A stretch of DNA of 15,056 nt from an uncultured Opitutia bacterium. Its GTDB lineage: Bacteria > Verrucomicrobiota > Verrucomicrobiia > Opitutales > UBA953. The translations under genes were made by a program, and so were the position numbers. Shown here one piece after another: positions 1 to 5,953 of the stretch (its first letter is position 1; each line of letters opens with the position of its first letter). The DNA lies in contig CAJBPJ010000091.1 of the NCBI GenBank assembly GCA_903957465.1, forward strand, positions 1-15,056. The letters are read 5' to 3'. A model generated the notes under the pieces. The model saw nothing but the letters and a program-made list of their open reading frames with translations. It was not told where the DNA came from and did no database searches.

Positions 1-152
1 CGTCGCAACGACGCTTTAAGTCGAACCGTTCCCTTGCCATCAACATTTTGTGCTGCGAGTAGGGCGATAGACAGTGGGTGAGCTATATCATGGGCTACCC
101 CTGCGGCTCTCAGGCCTAGTTTCGCCAAGGAGCTTTTTGAAGGTGCGGTCAT
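1..152 (-). CDS. Histidine kinase, N-terminal 50 codons (runs off the left edge)
   Basis: This is an open frame of 50 codons from an ATG at 152-150 to the window edge. An in-frame TAA lies two codons upstream of that ATG, so no longer N-terminus is possible. Residues 9-30 resemble the H-box of a HisKA (DHp) dimerisation and phosphotransfer helix: LGLRAAGVAHDIAHPLSIAL. The candidate phospho-acceptor is H21, followed by the usual acidic residue D22 and the P-L pair of the helix. Most kinases have N-N-P-L there; this one has A-H-P-L. The DHp helix begins within ten residues of the start, so there is no room for a transmembrane or sensor domain before it. The product is therefore probably a cytoplasmic kinase, sensing through a partner or through a domain placed later. 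The ATG overlaps the TAA of the upstream secreted-protein gene by one base, implying co-transcription and coupled translation. The ATPase domain would lie outside the window. Confidence 0.72.
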   Translation of the reverse strand, partial: MTAPSKSSLAKLGLRAAGVAHDIAHPLSIALLAAQNVDGKGTVRLKASLR

Positions 153-1105
153 TACTTACCGACTGCACCCAAGCGCGTAACCAAGGACTGGCATTCACTC
201 TTCAGCTTCTCCTCTTGGGTATTATTTTCCTTCGATATTTTTTCAAAAGAAGCAGCCACATCACCGAGTAGTTTTCGTAAAACTAAGGCATCCCGCTTTG
301 CATCCGACTTCTCTGTTCGATCGGCAAGTTCGCCTGCCAAGGTCTCGTATTTTCGCAGCCGTGCGCTGAGAGCTTTCCGGTCTTCGGCGTTTTCGCGCAA
401 GAACTGCCAAGCAAGCCGGCCTTTATAGCCACCGTCGGCAATCGTACGAATGTAACCAATACAGTTAAGAGTGGTGCGGCCTTTTTCTGACTCGGCTCGA
501 AGTTGTTCCTCGCGCGCTTCGCCCGCAGGATCGCGCTCCCATGGTTGGCGATCTTTGCCGTCTTTGTTTCGTCTACTTTTCTTATCCGACGAAGATTTGT
601 CGCTGTCGGTTGTCTTTGGTTCGACATACGTTCCGCTGGCTTTGCGGAGTTCATCATAGCCTCTCCAAAATGCCGATTCCTCTATACCGTAGTTTTTGCA
701 GAAACCCGTAATAGCCCAAGGTTCGACGCCTTTCATTCGGTCCGAGAGGGCACTCGAAAGATTTTTAATGAGCTCCTTGGTGTCGGCGGGTGGAGTCTCT
801 TTTGCAAAAGGATCTCCGGAATCTTCTTTTTTTGTTTCGGTCTTGGGCTCTGGCTTGAGCATCAGCTCGTGCTCATTCCAAACTGATGGGGAATTGCGCT
901 TAATCCATGCCGTATCCAATTCATCCCACGCGATGGTGTGGGTTTGTTCGCCCCCTGGCAGACGGAAGCTTACCCTATCAACCTGAACTTCGACGATTTC
1001 GACCTCTACAATGTTGCCGTTATCTTTTTTACGCAGCCGTGCAGTTTCGGCTAAGGCGTCAGAGCCAAAGCAGAGAATGCCAGCAATTAGCACAAATAGG
1101 CGCAT
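152..1105 (-). CDS. Secreted protein of unknown function with SHD1-like N-terminal module
   Basis: The product is 317 residues. I chose the ATG at 1105 because it opens a clean signal peptide (MRLFVLIAGILCFGSDALA, probable cut after A19). The longer frame from a TTG at 1147 would put 14 non-secretory residues in front of it. Mature residues about 21-70 form a short beta-rich stretch with the feel of SHD1-like modules (a charged strand, a strand ending R-L-P-G-G-E, then A-W-D-E-L-D-T-A-W-I), which are frequent in secreted proteins of Planctomycetes and Verrucomicrobia. The next part is hydrophilic with Lys/Glu/Ser-rich low-complexity linkers (about 80-105 and 155-210). The C-terminal 90 residues are charged and helical, likely coiled coil. 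No catalytic motif is recognised. It is followed immediately by the histidine kinase (TAATG overlap), so it may supply the extracytoplasmic part of a signalling pair; that is inference. Confidence 0.75.
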   Translation of the reverse strand: MRLFVLIAGILCFGSDALAETARLRKKDNGNIVEVEIVEVQVDRVSFRLPGGEQTHTIAWDELDTAWIKRNSPSVWNEHELMLKPEPKTETKKEDSGDPFAKETPPADTKELIKNLSSALSDRMKGVEPWAITGFCKNYGIEESAFWRGYDELRKASGTYVEPKTTDSDKSSSDKKSRRNKDGKDRQPWERDPAGEAREEQLRAESEKGRTTLNCIGYIRTIADGGYKGRLAWQFLRENAEDRKALSARLRKYETLAGELADRTEKSDAKRDALVLRKLLGDVAASFEKISKENNTQEEKLKSECQSLVTRLGAVGK

Positions 1106-1119
1106 ATCAGTTATACCCC

Positions 1120-1147
1120 AGTATAGCCCCTTAGGTTCCAGCGACAA
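1120..1147 (-). promoter_or_regulatory. Candidate promoter for the secreted protein/histidine kinase pair
   Basis: On the minus strand TTGTCG (1147-1142) and TATACT (1125-1120) are separated by 16 bases, matching the sigma-70 consensus at 4/6 and 5/6. Transcription would begin only a few bases before the ATG at 1105, giving a very short leader. A second -10-like TATAAC lies nearer still. The element falls in the divergent gap shared with galK. It was judged by eye only. Confidence 0.35.
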
Positions 1148-1164
1148 GTCATTGAAATCGCAAA

Positions 1165-2346
1165 ATGCCTCGCACTCCCTGCGGACGTTTTACAGATTTA
1201 ACTTCGATGAAAGCCTTCTTTCAGGAGCAATTCGGACGGCCAGCTACGGTCATCGCACGTGCGCCCGGACGCCTTGAATTCATCGGCAATCACTTGGATT
1301 ATAATGGCGGGCCTGTGCTAGGCGCCGCCATTGATCGGGGCGTCCATGTAGCAATTGCCCCGCGGACGGATAAGGTAATCCGATTGATTAGCCAGTCCCA
1401 GAAGAACTTGGTCGAATTGAATCTCGATCAAGTGCAGCCAGTACAAGGGACCGATGGTTGGGTTAATTACCCACTCGGTATGCTTAAGGTGCTGCGGGAT
1501 GAAGGAATGTCGGTTTCGCATGGGTTTGATTTAGCCGTAACCAACGATCTCCCCATGGGCGCAGGCCTTTCTTCGTCTGCCGCCATTGAGTTGGCGGCTG
1601 GTTATGCGCTGAGTTCGCTTTACAACTATAGTGTCGATCGCAAGCGCATGGCTGAACTCGGCCGTTTGGCGGAAAACACATTCGTCGGTATGCCTTGCGG
1701 CATCCTTGATCAAGGATGTTCTGCGTTCGGAAAAAAGGACCACCTCGTCGCTATCGATTGCGCGACAAATACATTTTCAAATGTGCCGATGCCAAAGGGG
1801 TTGCGTTTCTGGGTTTTGAATACGCAAAAAAAGCACGCCCTCATTGATTCGCTCTATGCCACACGGCATCGCGAATGCATGGAAGCCTTTGCTGTCTTGC
1901 GTTCAAAAAAGCCATCGCTACGCGACTTGGCGTCTGCCGACAGCGACTTACTTCTTTCGAGCGGCCTAGATGGTGATTTGCTTAAGCGCGCGCGTCACGT
2001 TGTCGAAGAGACTGCACGCGTTCGTGATACGCACGCCGCTCTTGCCGCCAAGGATGTGGTACGCGTTGGGCAGAACTTGACCGCTTCGCACGCTTCATCG
2101 CGCGACTTATTTGGCAATAGTTGTGACGAGCTCGATTTCTTAGTTAAGCATGCCGTTGGTTGCCCTGGGGTTTTGGGCGCTCGCCTGACCGGTGGCGGAT
2201 TCGGTGGCGCCTGTATGGCGCTTTGCGATAGCCTATTTGGTGAAAAAGAAGCCCACGGCTTAGCCGACGCTTACGCACGGAAGTTTGGCCATCGGCCAAC
2301 TATATTTACGGCTGCGACAGGGGATGGCGCAGCCGTCGTTTCCTAG
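1165..2346 (+). CDS. galK: Galactokinase
   Basis: This GHMP-family kinase phosphorylates alpha-D-galactose at C1 with ATP, the entry step of the Leloir pathway in the cytoplasm. At 393 residues it is close to the family norm (about 380-390). Visible motifs are the galactokinase signature RAPGRLEFIGNHLDYNGG at 32-49, the ATP-binding glycine/serine motif LPMGAGLSSSAA at 129-140, the probable catalytic base D182 in GMPCGILDQ, and the third GHMP motif GGGFGGACMA at 343-352. One residue is unusual: the sugar-binding motif reads GNH-LD where most galactokinases have GEH-TD, so Glu is replaced by Asn at N42. The true start may be the internal ATG at 1207, giving 379 residues; neither start has a convincing ribosome-binding site, and the first 14 residues look unlike the family. 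The gene stands alone, divergent from the secreted protein and tail to tail with the ACP gene. galM is also in this window, but about 12 kb away. Confidence 0.93.
   Translation: MPRTPCGRFTDLTSMKAFFQEQFGRPATVIARAPGRLEFIGNHLDYNGGPVLGAAIDRGVHVAIAPRTDKVIRLISQSQKNLVELNLDQVQPVQGTDGWVNYPLGMLKVLRDEGMSVSHGFDLAVTNDLPMGAGLSSSAAIELAAGYALSSLYNYSVDRKRMAELGRLAENTFVGMPCGILDQGCSAFGKKDHLVAIDCATNTFSNVPMPKGLRFWVLNTQKKHALIDSLYATRHRECMEAFAVLRSKKPSLRDLASADSDLLLSSGLDGDLLKRARHVVEETARVRDTHAALAAKDVVRVGQNLTASHASSRDLFGNSCDELDFLVKHAVGCPGVLGARLTGGGFGGACMALCDSLFGEKEAHGLADAYARKFGHRPTIFTAATGDGAAVVS
2285..2336 (+). terminator. Hairpin pair at the 3' end of galK, possible terminator
   Basis: Two inverted repeats lie inside the last codons of galK. 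The first has a 6-bp stem, 2285-2290 with 2294-2299, and a 3-base loop. The second has a perfect 9-bp GC-rich stem, ACGGCTGCG at 2308-2316 with its complement at 2328-2336, and an 11-base loop. The following bases contain only a three-T run, so this is a weak intrinsic terminator at best. It sits where the tail-to-tail galK and ACP transcripts must be kept apart. Confidence 0.3.
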
Positions 2347-2353
2347 AAGCGGT

Positions 2354-2611
2354 TTACTTACCCTTCGCCTTAAACTTTGGCAGAAGGTATTCCCCGCAGG
2401 ACTCTAAAGAAGCCAACTGAGGGTAATCAATTTCAGGCACTTCGATACCGTGCTGTTTGCGCAGCTCCATGACGATATCAAGGAAGTCCATCGAATCCAG
2501 GGTCAGCTGGTCGCGGAGACGCACTTCGTGTTTAAGCGCGGAAAGGTCCTCGTCCGGGGCAATGTCCCGGATGATGTCGAGTACGATGGACTTAACGTCG
2601 TCCTTGTTCAT
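2354..2611 (-). CDS. Acyl carrier protein (diverged)
   Basis: The product is 85 residues, the usual ACP size. The phosphopantetheine attachment motif is LDSMDFLDIVMEL, with carrier serine S40 in D-S-M, preceded by an acidic helix I and followed by the recognition helix. The family carries acyl chains as 4'-phosphopantetheine thioesters between the enzymes of fatty-acid or polyketide synthesis. The sequence differs from housekeeping AcpP: D-S-M-D-F in place of D-S-L-D-x-V, and a Lys-rich tail (KFKAKGK). It may therefore be a dedicated carrier rather than the main fatty-acid ACP. The gene starts 32 bases after the stop of the ketoacyl synthase gene on the same strand, with AAGG about 9 bases before the ATG, so the two very probably form an operon and work together. 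Confidence 0.9.
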   Translation of the reverse strand: MNKDDVKSIVLDIIRDIAPDEDLSALKHEVRLRDQLTLDSMDFLDIVMELRKQHGIEVPEIDYPQLASLESCGEYLLPKFKAKGK

Positions 2612-2643
2612 AGAGCAGCCTTCTACAAATAGACCCCCAGCCG

Positions 2644-3885
2644 TCAGGCAATCCCATATTTTTTAACGATAAGGACTGAATTGATCCCCAGCATGCCAAA
2701 GGAGTTGTTTAGGATGGTATCCACTGAGCCCATTGAAACGGGTTGATTAATGACTAGGCCCGGGATGGCGCATTCAGGGTCTAGGTCCTCGACGTTAATG
2801 GTTGGGTGGACAATCCCGTCCTGGAACGATGGCAGGTTGCCTGCGAGCTCAAGCGCGCCTGCCGCCCCCATACAGTGTCCAATATAGCTCTTCGTATTGT
2901 TAATCTTGGTGCGCGGACAATCTGCGAAAACCGTACGTAGGGCGATGCACTCCTGGATGTCTCCCATGGAAGTTGCCGTCGCGTGTGTCGAAATAATGTG
3001 CACATCGCTCGGCTTCATTTTTGCGCGCTCCAATGCCTTGCGAACGCACTCTGCTTGACGGTCAGGGTTTGGTAAAACCGCATCGGTGGCATCTGAGTTG
3101 ATGCACCAGCCCGCAATCTCAGCGATAATATTGGCGCCGCGTGCTAAAGCATCATCGAGACGTTCAAGGGTGTAAATGGCGCCACCTTCGGAGATGACGA
3201 TGCCGTTACGATTCTTGTCAAACGGACGAGAGGCTTTGGCTGGGTCTGTATGCGAGGCTAGCGCGCCTTGATTTTTAAATCCTGCGAAAATTCCAAAAGT
3301 GTGAATCGACTCAGAGACGCCGCCAGCAAGCGCAAGATCAACTTCATTCAGCTGTAGCATTTGGGCTGCTTGAATGAGCCCCGCATTCCCCGCTGCACAG
3401 GCTGCCCCGATGGTATAGTGAGGACCCGTGATACCCATATTCATGGTAACTTCACCGGCTGCGTTATTGGCAACTGTCCGCGGGTTGTGGTGATGAGTCC
3501 AGTATTTGGTGTCGTTGTTAAACTGTGAGATATTCCAAATTTCGTTCTCGGTTTCGACGTTACCGTGCTCAGTGATGCCGAGGTAGACGCCCACGCGTGA
3601 TTTATCAATTTTCTCCCAATCAAGGCCGCTATTCACAACGGCTTCGCGAGAGCAGTAAATTGAGATTGAGCCAACGCGGGTGCCATTGCGGATCTCTTTA
3701 CGTTTTTGCCACCGGGTAGCATCAAAATCACAGACACCTGCAGGGTGCTTACCCATGTGCCGGACATCGATTTCAGCGATGCGGGCCTGGCCGGCCAGTA
3801 GGTTAGCTCGGAATTCGGCTAAAGTATTGCCGTTCGGCGCAGTTAGGCCGACTCCAGTAATCACAATCCGTGGCAAGGTGGCCAT
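2644..3885 (-). CDS. Beta-ketoacyl-ACP synthase, FabF-like
   Basis: This thiolase-fold condensing enzyme would elongate an ACP-bound acyl chain with malonyl-ACP. The length, 413 residues, equals that of E. coli FabF. The catalytic triad is intact: nucleophile C163 in IGAACAAGNAG, H301 in STHATATSMGD, and H337 in KSYIGHCMGAAG with K332 of the same motif. Some motifs are atypical. The first His sits in T-H-A-T-A-T where FabF has A-H-G-T-S-T, and the C-terminal gatekeeper region reads NSFGMLGIN rather than NSFGFGGTN. These changes line the active-site entrance and suggest a paralogue with its own acyl preference, not the housekeeping FabF; that is inference. It is followed by its own ACP gene. 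No dehydratase, reductase, malonyl transferase or acyltransferase is adjacent, so the remaining steps would be borrowed from general fatty-acid synthesis. Confidence 0.92.
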   Translation of the reverse strand: MATLPRIVITGVGLTAPNGNTLAEFRANLLAGQARIAEIDVRHMGKHPAGVCDFDATRWQKRKEIRNGTRVGSISIYCSREAVVNSGLDWEKIDKSRVGVYLGITEHGNVETENEIWNISQFNNDTKYWTHHHNPRTVANNAAGEVTMNMGITGPHYTIGAACAAGNAGLIQAAQMLQLNEVDLALAGGVSESIHTFGIFAGFKNQGALASHTDPAKASRPFDKNRNGIVISEGGAIYTLERLDDALARGANIIAEIAGWCINSDATDAVLPNPDRQAECVRKALERAKMKPSDVHIISTHATATSMGDIQECIALRTVFADCPRTKINNTKSYIGHCMGAAGALELAGNLPSFQDGIVHPTINVEDLDPECAIPGLVINQPVSMGSVDTILNNSFGMLGINSVLIVKKYGIA

Positions 3886-3975
3886 CGCAGGGAGTTCTGA
3901 ACATCTTGGTTCGGCCTAGGAAGTCAAACCCGCTTGCCCTTGCCAATCTCGTCTACCTTGTTTCCCTAGTACCAC
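3886..3975. promoter_or_regulatory. Divergent intergenic region between the KAS gene and mcsA
   Basis: These 90 bases separate head-to-head genes and must hold both promoters. On the minus strand a good -35 (TTGACT, 3927-3922) is seen but only a poor -10 about 16-17 bases on. On the plus strand TTGCCC/TTGCCA around 3943-3953 is a possible -35, again with no clear -10. Neither gene has a recognisable Shine-Dalgarno sequence. No operator-like palindrome stands out. Confidence 0.3.
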
Positions 3976-4454
3976 ATGGGCAAAACCGTCCCTTGCTCCG
4001 TTTGTGGCGCCACCGCCACTGTTCACCTTACCCAAATCGTCCAGGGTCAGATTACCAAGGTGCACCTTTGTGAGGGCTGTGCTGAAAAGGGCGGGGCGGG
4101 CGACCCTGCCGTATTCCAACTTGCGGGGGTGCTTTCCCAGACAGAAATCCCCCGACCTTGGCGTGTCCGAGTTGCGGTATGAACGACGCTGATTTTCGTA
4201 AAAAGGGTAGACTTGGCTGTTCTGCGTGCTGGACCGCGTTGCTCCCTGCCCTAGAGCCCTTGCTTGGCAAGATTCAGTGCGGTGTCCATCACCTTGGCCG
4301 CAGTCCTTCTGGAGTCACCTATTCACCGGAACAGGCCAAGATGCGTTTGGACGCAGCCCGACGTGAGATGGTCGAAGCCGTGCAATCCGAAGATTATGAG
4401 TCTGCGGCTCGCCTTCGTGATTTAATCCGTAACCTTGAAGGTCAAATCGCCTAA
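3976..4454 (+). CDS. mcsA: McsA, zinc-binding adaptor of the arginine kinase (split by a frameshift)
   Basis: McsA activates the protein-arginine kinase McsB through zinc-binding CxxC pairs and carries a C-terminal UVR helical hairpin. All parts are present, but in two frames. The first frame (3976 to a TGA at 4180-4182) has CSVC (residues 7-10) and CEGC (32-35). The frame one base back, open to 4454, has CPSC and CSAC, followed by a UVR-type segment (QAKMRLDAARREMVEAV and on). Joining them at the five-C run at 4149-4153, by re-reading one C, gives an uninterrupted 159-residue protein with E-I-P-P-T-L-A-C-P-S-C across the join, matching the McsA layout. B. subtilis McsA is about 185 residues. 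Explanations are a lost C in the sequence, a true frameshift mutation, or -1 ribosomal slippage on CCC. The mcsB start lies 5 bases after the stop, so the genes are an operon. Intact coding quality after the shift argues against an old pseudogene. Confidence 0.85.
4124..4154 (+). other. C-run frameshift site with flanking GC hairpin in mcsA
   Basis: The frame change must occur near ATC-CCC-CGA. The five C at 4149-4153 allow a tRNA on CCC to move back one base with identical pairing, continuing CCG-ACC-TTG in the McsA frame. The motif CGGGGG at 4124-4129 is the exact complement of CCCCCG at 4149-4154, so the run lies in the 3' arm of a 6-bp all-GC stem with a 19-base loop. Such a stem favours both polymerase or sequencing deletions and ribosome pausing. 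No convincing downstream pseudoknot was found. Confidence 0.5.
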
Positions 4455-4459
4455 AATTT

Positions 4460-5536
4460 ATGTCAGTCCGAGACATCCTTTCTTCAGAAAACGAACTCAC
4501 TCACATGCTGGGTGCACAGCAAGCAATTGTGCTTTCAACGCGGATTCGTCTGGCACGTAACTTAAATGACCATCCTTTCCCAGGTTGGGCAAAGTCTGCG
4601 CAGCGCGCGAAGGTGACCGAGCTCTGCCTGGGTGCATTGAATCCGATGCCTAAGTTCCGGCGTGCACACGAAGTGCGCATGGAAGCTCTTCCCGAGCTGG
4701 AGCGTGCGGCACTCGTTGAACGACACCTTGTATCCAAAGAACTCTCTGGAGGCAAAGGTGGCGCAGCGCTCGTCAGCCGAGATCAAACTGTTTCGGTGAT
4801 GATTAATGAAGAGGATCATTTACGCGTACAGGTTGTGAAGGGTGGCTGGCACCTCCGTGCAGCTTGGCACATTGCAGAACAATTAGATGACGCTTTGAGT
4901 TCGGCGCTTCCTTTGGCGTATTCAGATCGACTCGGTTTCTTGACCGCATGTCCCACCAACGTCGGCACAGGTTTGCGCGCATCTGCCATGTTGCATCTAC
5001 CGGGTTTGTGCTTGGCGGGTCATATGGATAAAGTTGCCCGAGCACTCGGCCAGGATGGCTTGGCTGTTCGAGGCTGGCTCGGCGAGGGCTCTGATGCCGC
5101 CGGTAATGTTTTCCAAATTTCGAATCAGCAGACCTTGGGTTTATCCGAAGATACCATCCTTCGTCATCTCTCTGGTTGGGTGCGTAATGTGGTCGAGCAG
5201 GAAGAAAATGCCCGATTGCGCTTAATTGAGTCTGAGGGCGAAAAGTTCCTAGATCGTATAGCGCGTGCCTTTGGCACACTGCGCCATGCCCGCCTGCTGA
5301 CGAGCGGTGAGTCGATGGCTAACCTTTCGCTTCTGCGGCTCGCGTGCGACGTCGGTATGCTACCAGAAGCACGTCGTGCGACCGTTGATCGATTGATGAT
5401 TGAGGGACAGCCTGCCCACGTGCAGTTACGAGCTGGGATTGAGTTGGATACCGAAGCCCGCGATGCGCTGCGTGCAGCCACAACCCGGGATACTTTAGCT
5501 GACTTCCCTGAGCCGTCAGCCCCCAAGCTGTCGTAA
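4460..5536 (+). CDS. mcsB: Protein-arginine kinase McsB
   Basis: McsB phosphorylates arginine side chains of proteins with ATP; in Gram-positive bacteria the mark sends substrates to ClpC-ClpP. The product is 358 residues (B. subtilis 363). It has the phosphagen-kinase catalytic core without the N-terminal creatine-kinase domain: VLSTRIRLARNL at 24-35, the acidic N-E-E-D-H-L-R at 116-122 with catalytic Glu, the signature LTACPTNVGTGLRAS at 161-175 with the reactive C164, and the nucleotide-binding RGWLGEGSDAAGNVFQISNQ at 204-223. The C-terminal domain keeps R-D-A-L-R-A at 334-339, matching the RDxxRA phosphoarginine-binding allosteric motif, so feedback by phosphoarginine is likely retained. 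It follows mcsA by 5 bases without a Shine-Dalgarno sequence, suggesting coupling. Neither ctsR nor clpC, its operon partners in Firmicutes, is nearby. Confidence 0.96.
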   Translation: MSVRDILSSENELTHMLGAQQAIVLSTRIRLARNLNDHPFPGWAKSAQRAKVTELCLGALNPMPKFRRAHEVRMEALPELERAALVERHLVSKELSGGKGGAALVSRDQTVSVMINEEDHLRVQVVKGGWHLRAAWHIAEQLDDALSSALPLAYSDRLGFLTACPTNVGTGLRASAMLHLPGLCLAGHMDKVARALGQDGLAVRGWLGEGSDAAGNVFQISNQQTLGLSEDTILRHLSGWVRNVVEQEENARLRLIESEGEKFLDRIARAFGTLRHARLLTSGESMANLSLLRLACDVGMLPEARRATVDRLMIEGQPAHVQLRAGIELDTEARDALRAATTRDTLADFPEPSAPKLS

Positions 5537-5581
5537 GGGTTTCGGCTTTGTTAGCGATTAAGTTTTAGGCGAGGCGCCGAC

Positions 5582-5950
5582 TTATCCTTCGGCCGACTTT
5601 TCCTTGTCCTTATCCTTCTGGTCAAGGTCATCGAGCATCGCACGAATGCGCAGGCTTCTTTCGGCTGACTCATCGAGTACAAATTTAAAATCGGGAGTGC
5701 GCTTAAGCGTGACCACCTTGCCGACGCCTGTACGAAGTTCACCGCGAATACGTGCCAGCAGGCGGTTAGCCACTAACTCATTCTCTTTGCCGCCAATGAC
5801 TGCGTAACGGACGCGTGCTTGGGCAAGATCGGGCGAGATGGTGACCTCAGTGATGGTAATGCGGGCAGCTTCCTGTGGCCAGTGAGCCCGAAGCATCACA
5901 GAGATTTCGCGCTGTAATAGTTCCGCGACCCTGGTCAGGCGATTGGACAT
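5582..5950 (-). CDS. rbfA: Ribosome-binding factor A
   Basis: RbfA is a small KH-fold protein that binds the 30S subunit near helix 1 and the 3' end of 16S rRNA and helps late maturation. The product is 122 residues, typical length. It starts with the family hallmark SNRLTRVAELLQREIS (2-17), continues with the strand I-T-I-T-E-V-T-I-S-P-D-L-A-Q-A-R-V (31-47), and ends with the conserved TPDFKFVLDESAERSLRI (85-102) followed by a charged Lys/Asp/Glu tail. It begins 3 bases after the infB stop, so it is the last gene seen of the nusA-infB-rbfA operon. truB, which often follows, is not here: the next gene is mcsB, tail to tail 45 bases away. Confidence 0.96.
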   Translation of the reverse strand: MSNRLTRVAELLQREISVMLRAHWPQEAARITITEVTISPDLAQARVRYAVIGGKENELVANRLLARIRGELRTGVGKVVTLKRTPDFKFVLDESAERSLRIRAMLDDLDQKDKDKEKSAEG

Positions 5951-5953
5951 TCC

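Noticed and set aside
74..271. Small plus-strand frame at the left edge
   Set aside because: It overlaps the opposite-strand kinase start and the 3' end of the secreted-protein gene, both better supported.
4803..5279. 158-codon minus-strand open frame
   Set aside because: It is antisense to the catalytic core of mcsB and has no recognisable protein features.
5537..5581. Small GGCG/CGCC palindrome between mcsB and rbfA as a bidirectional terminator
   Set aside because: The stem is only four base pairs and no T-run follows on either strand.
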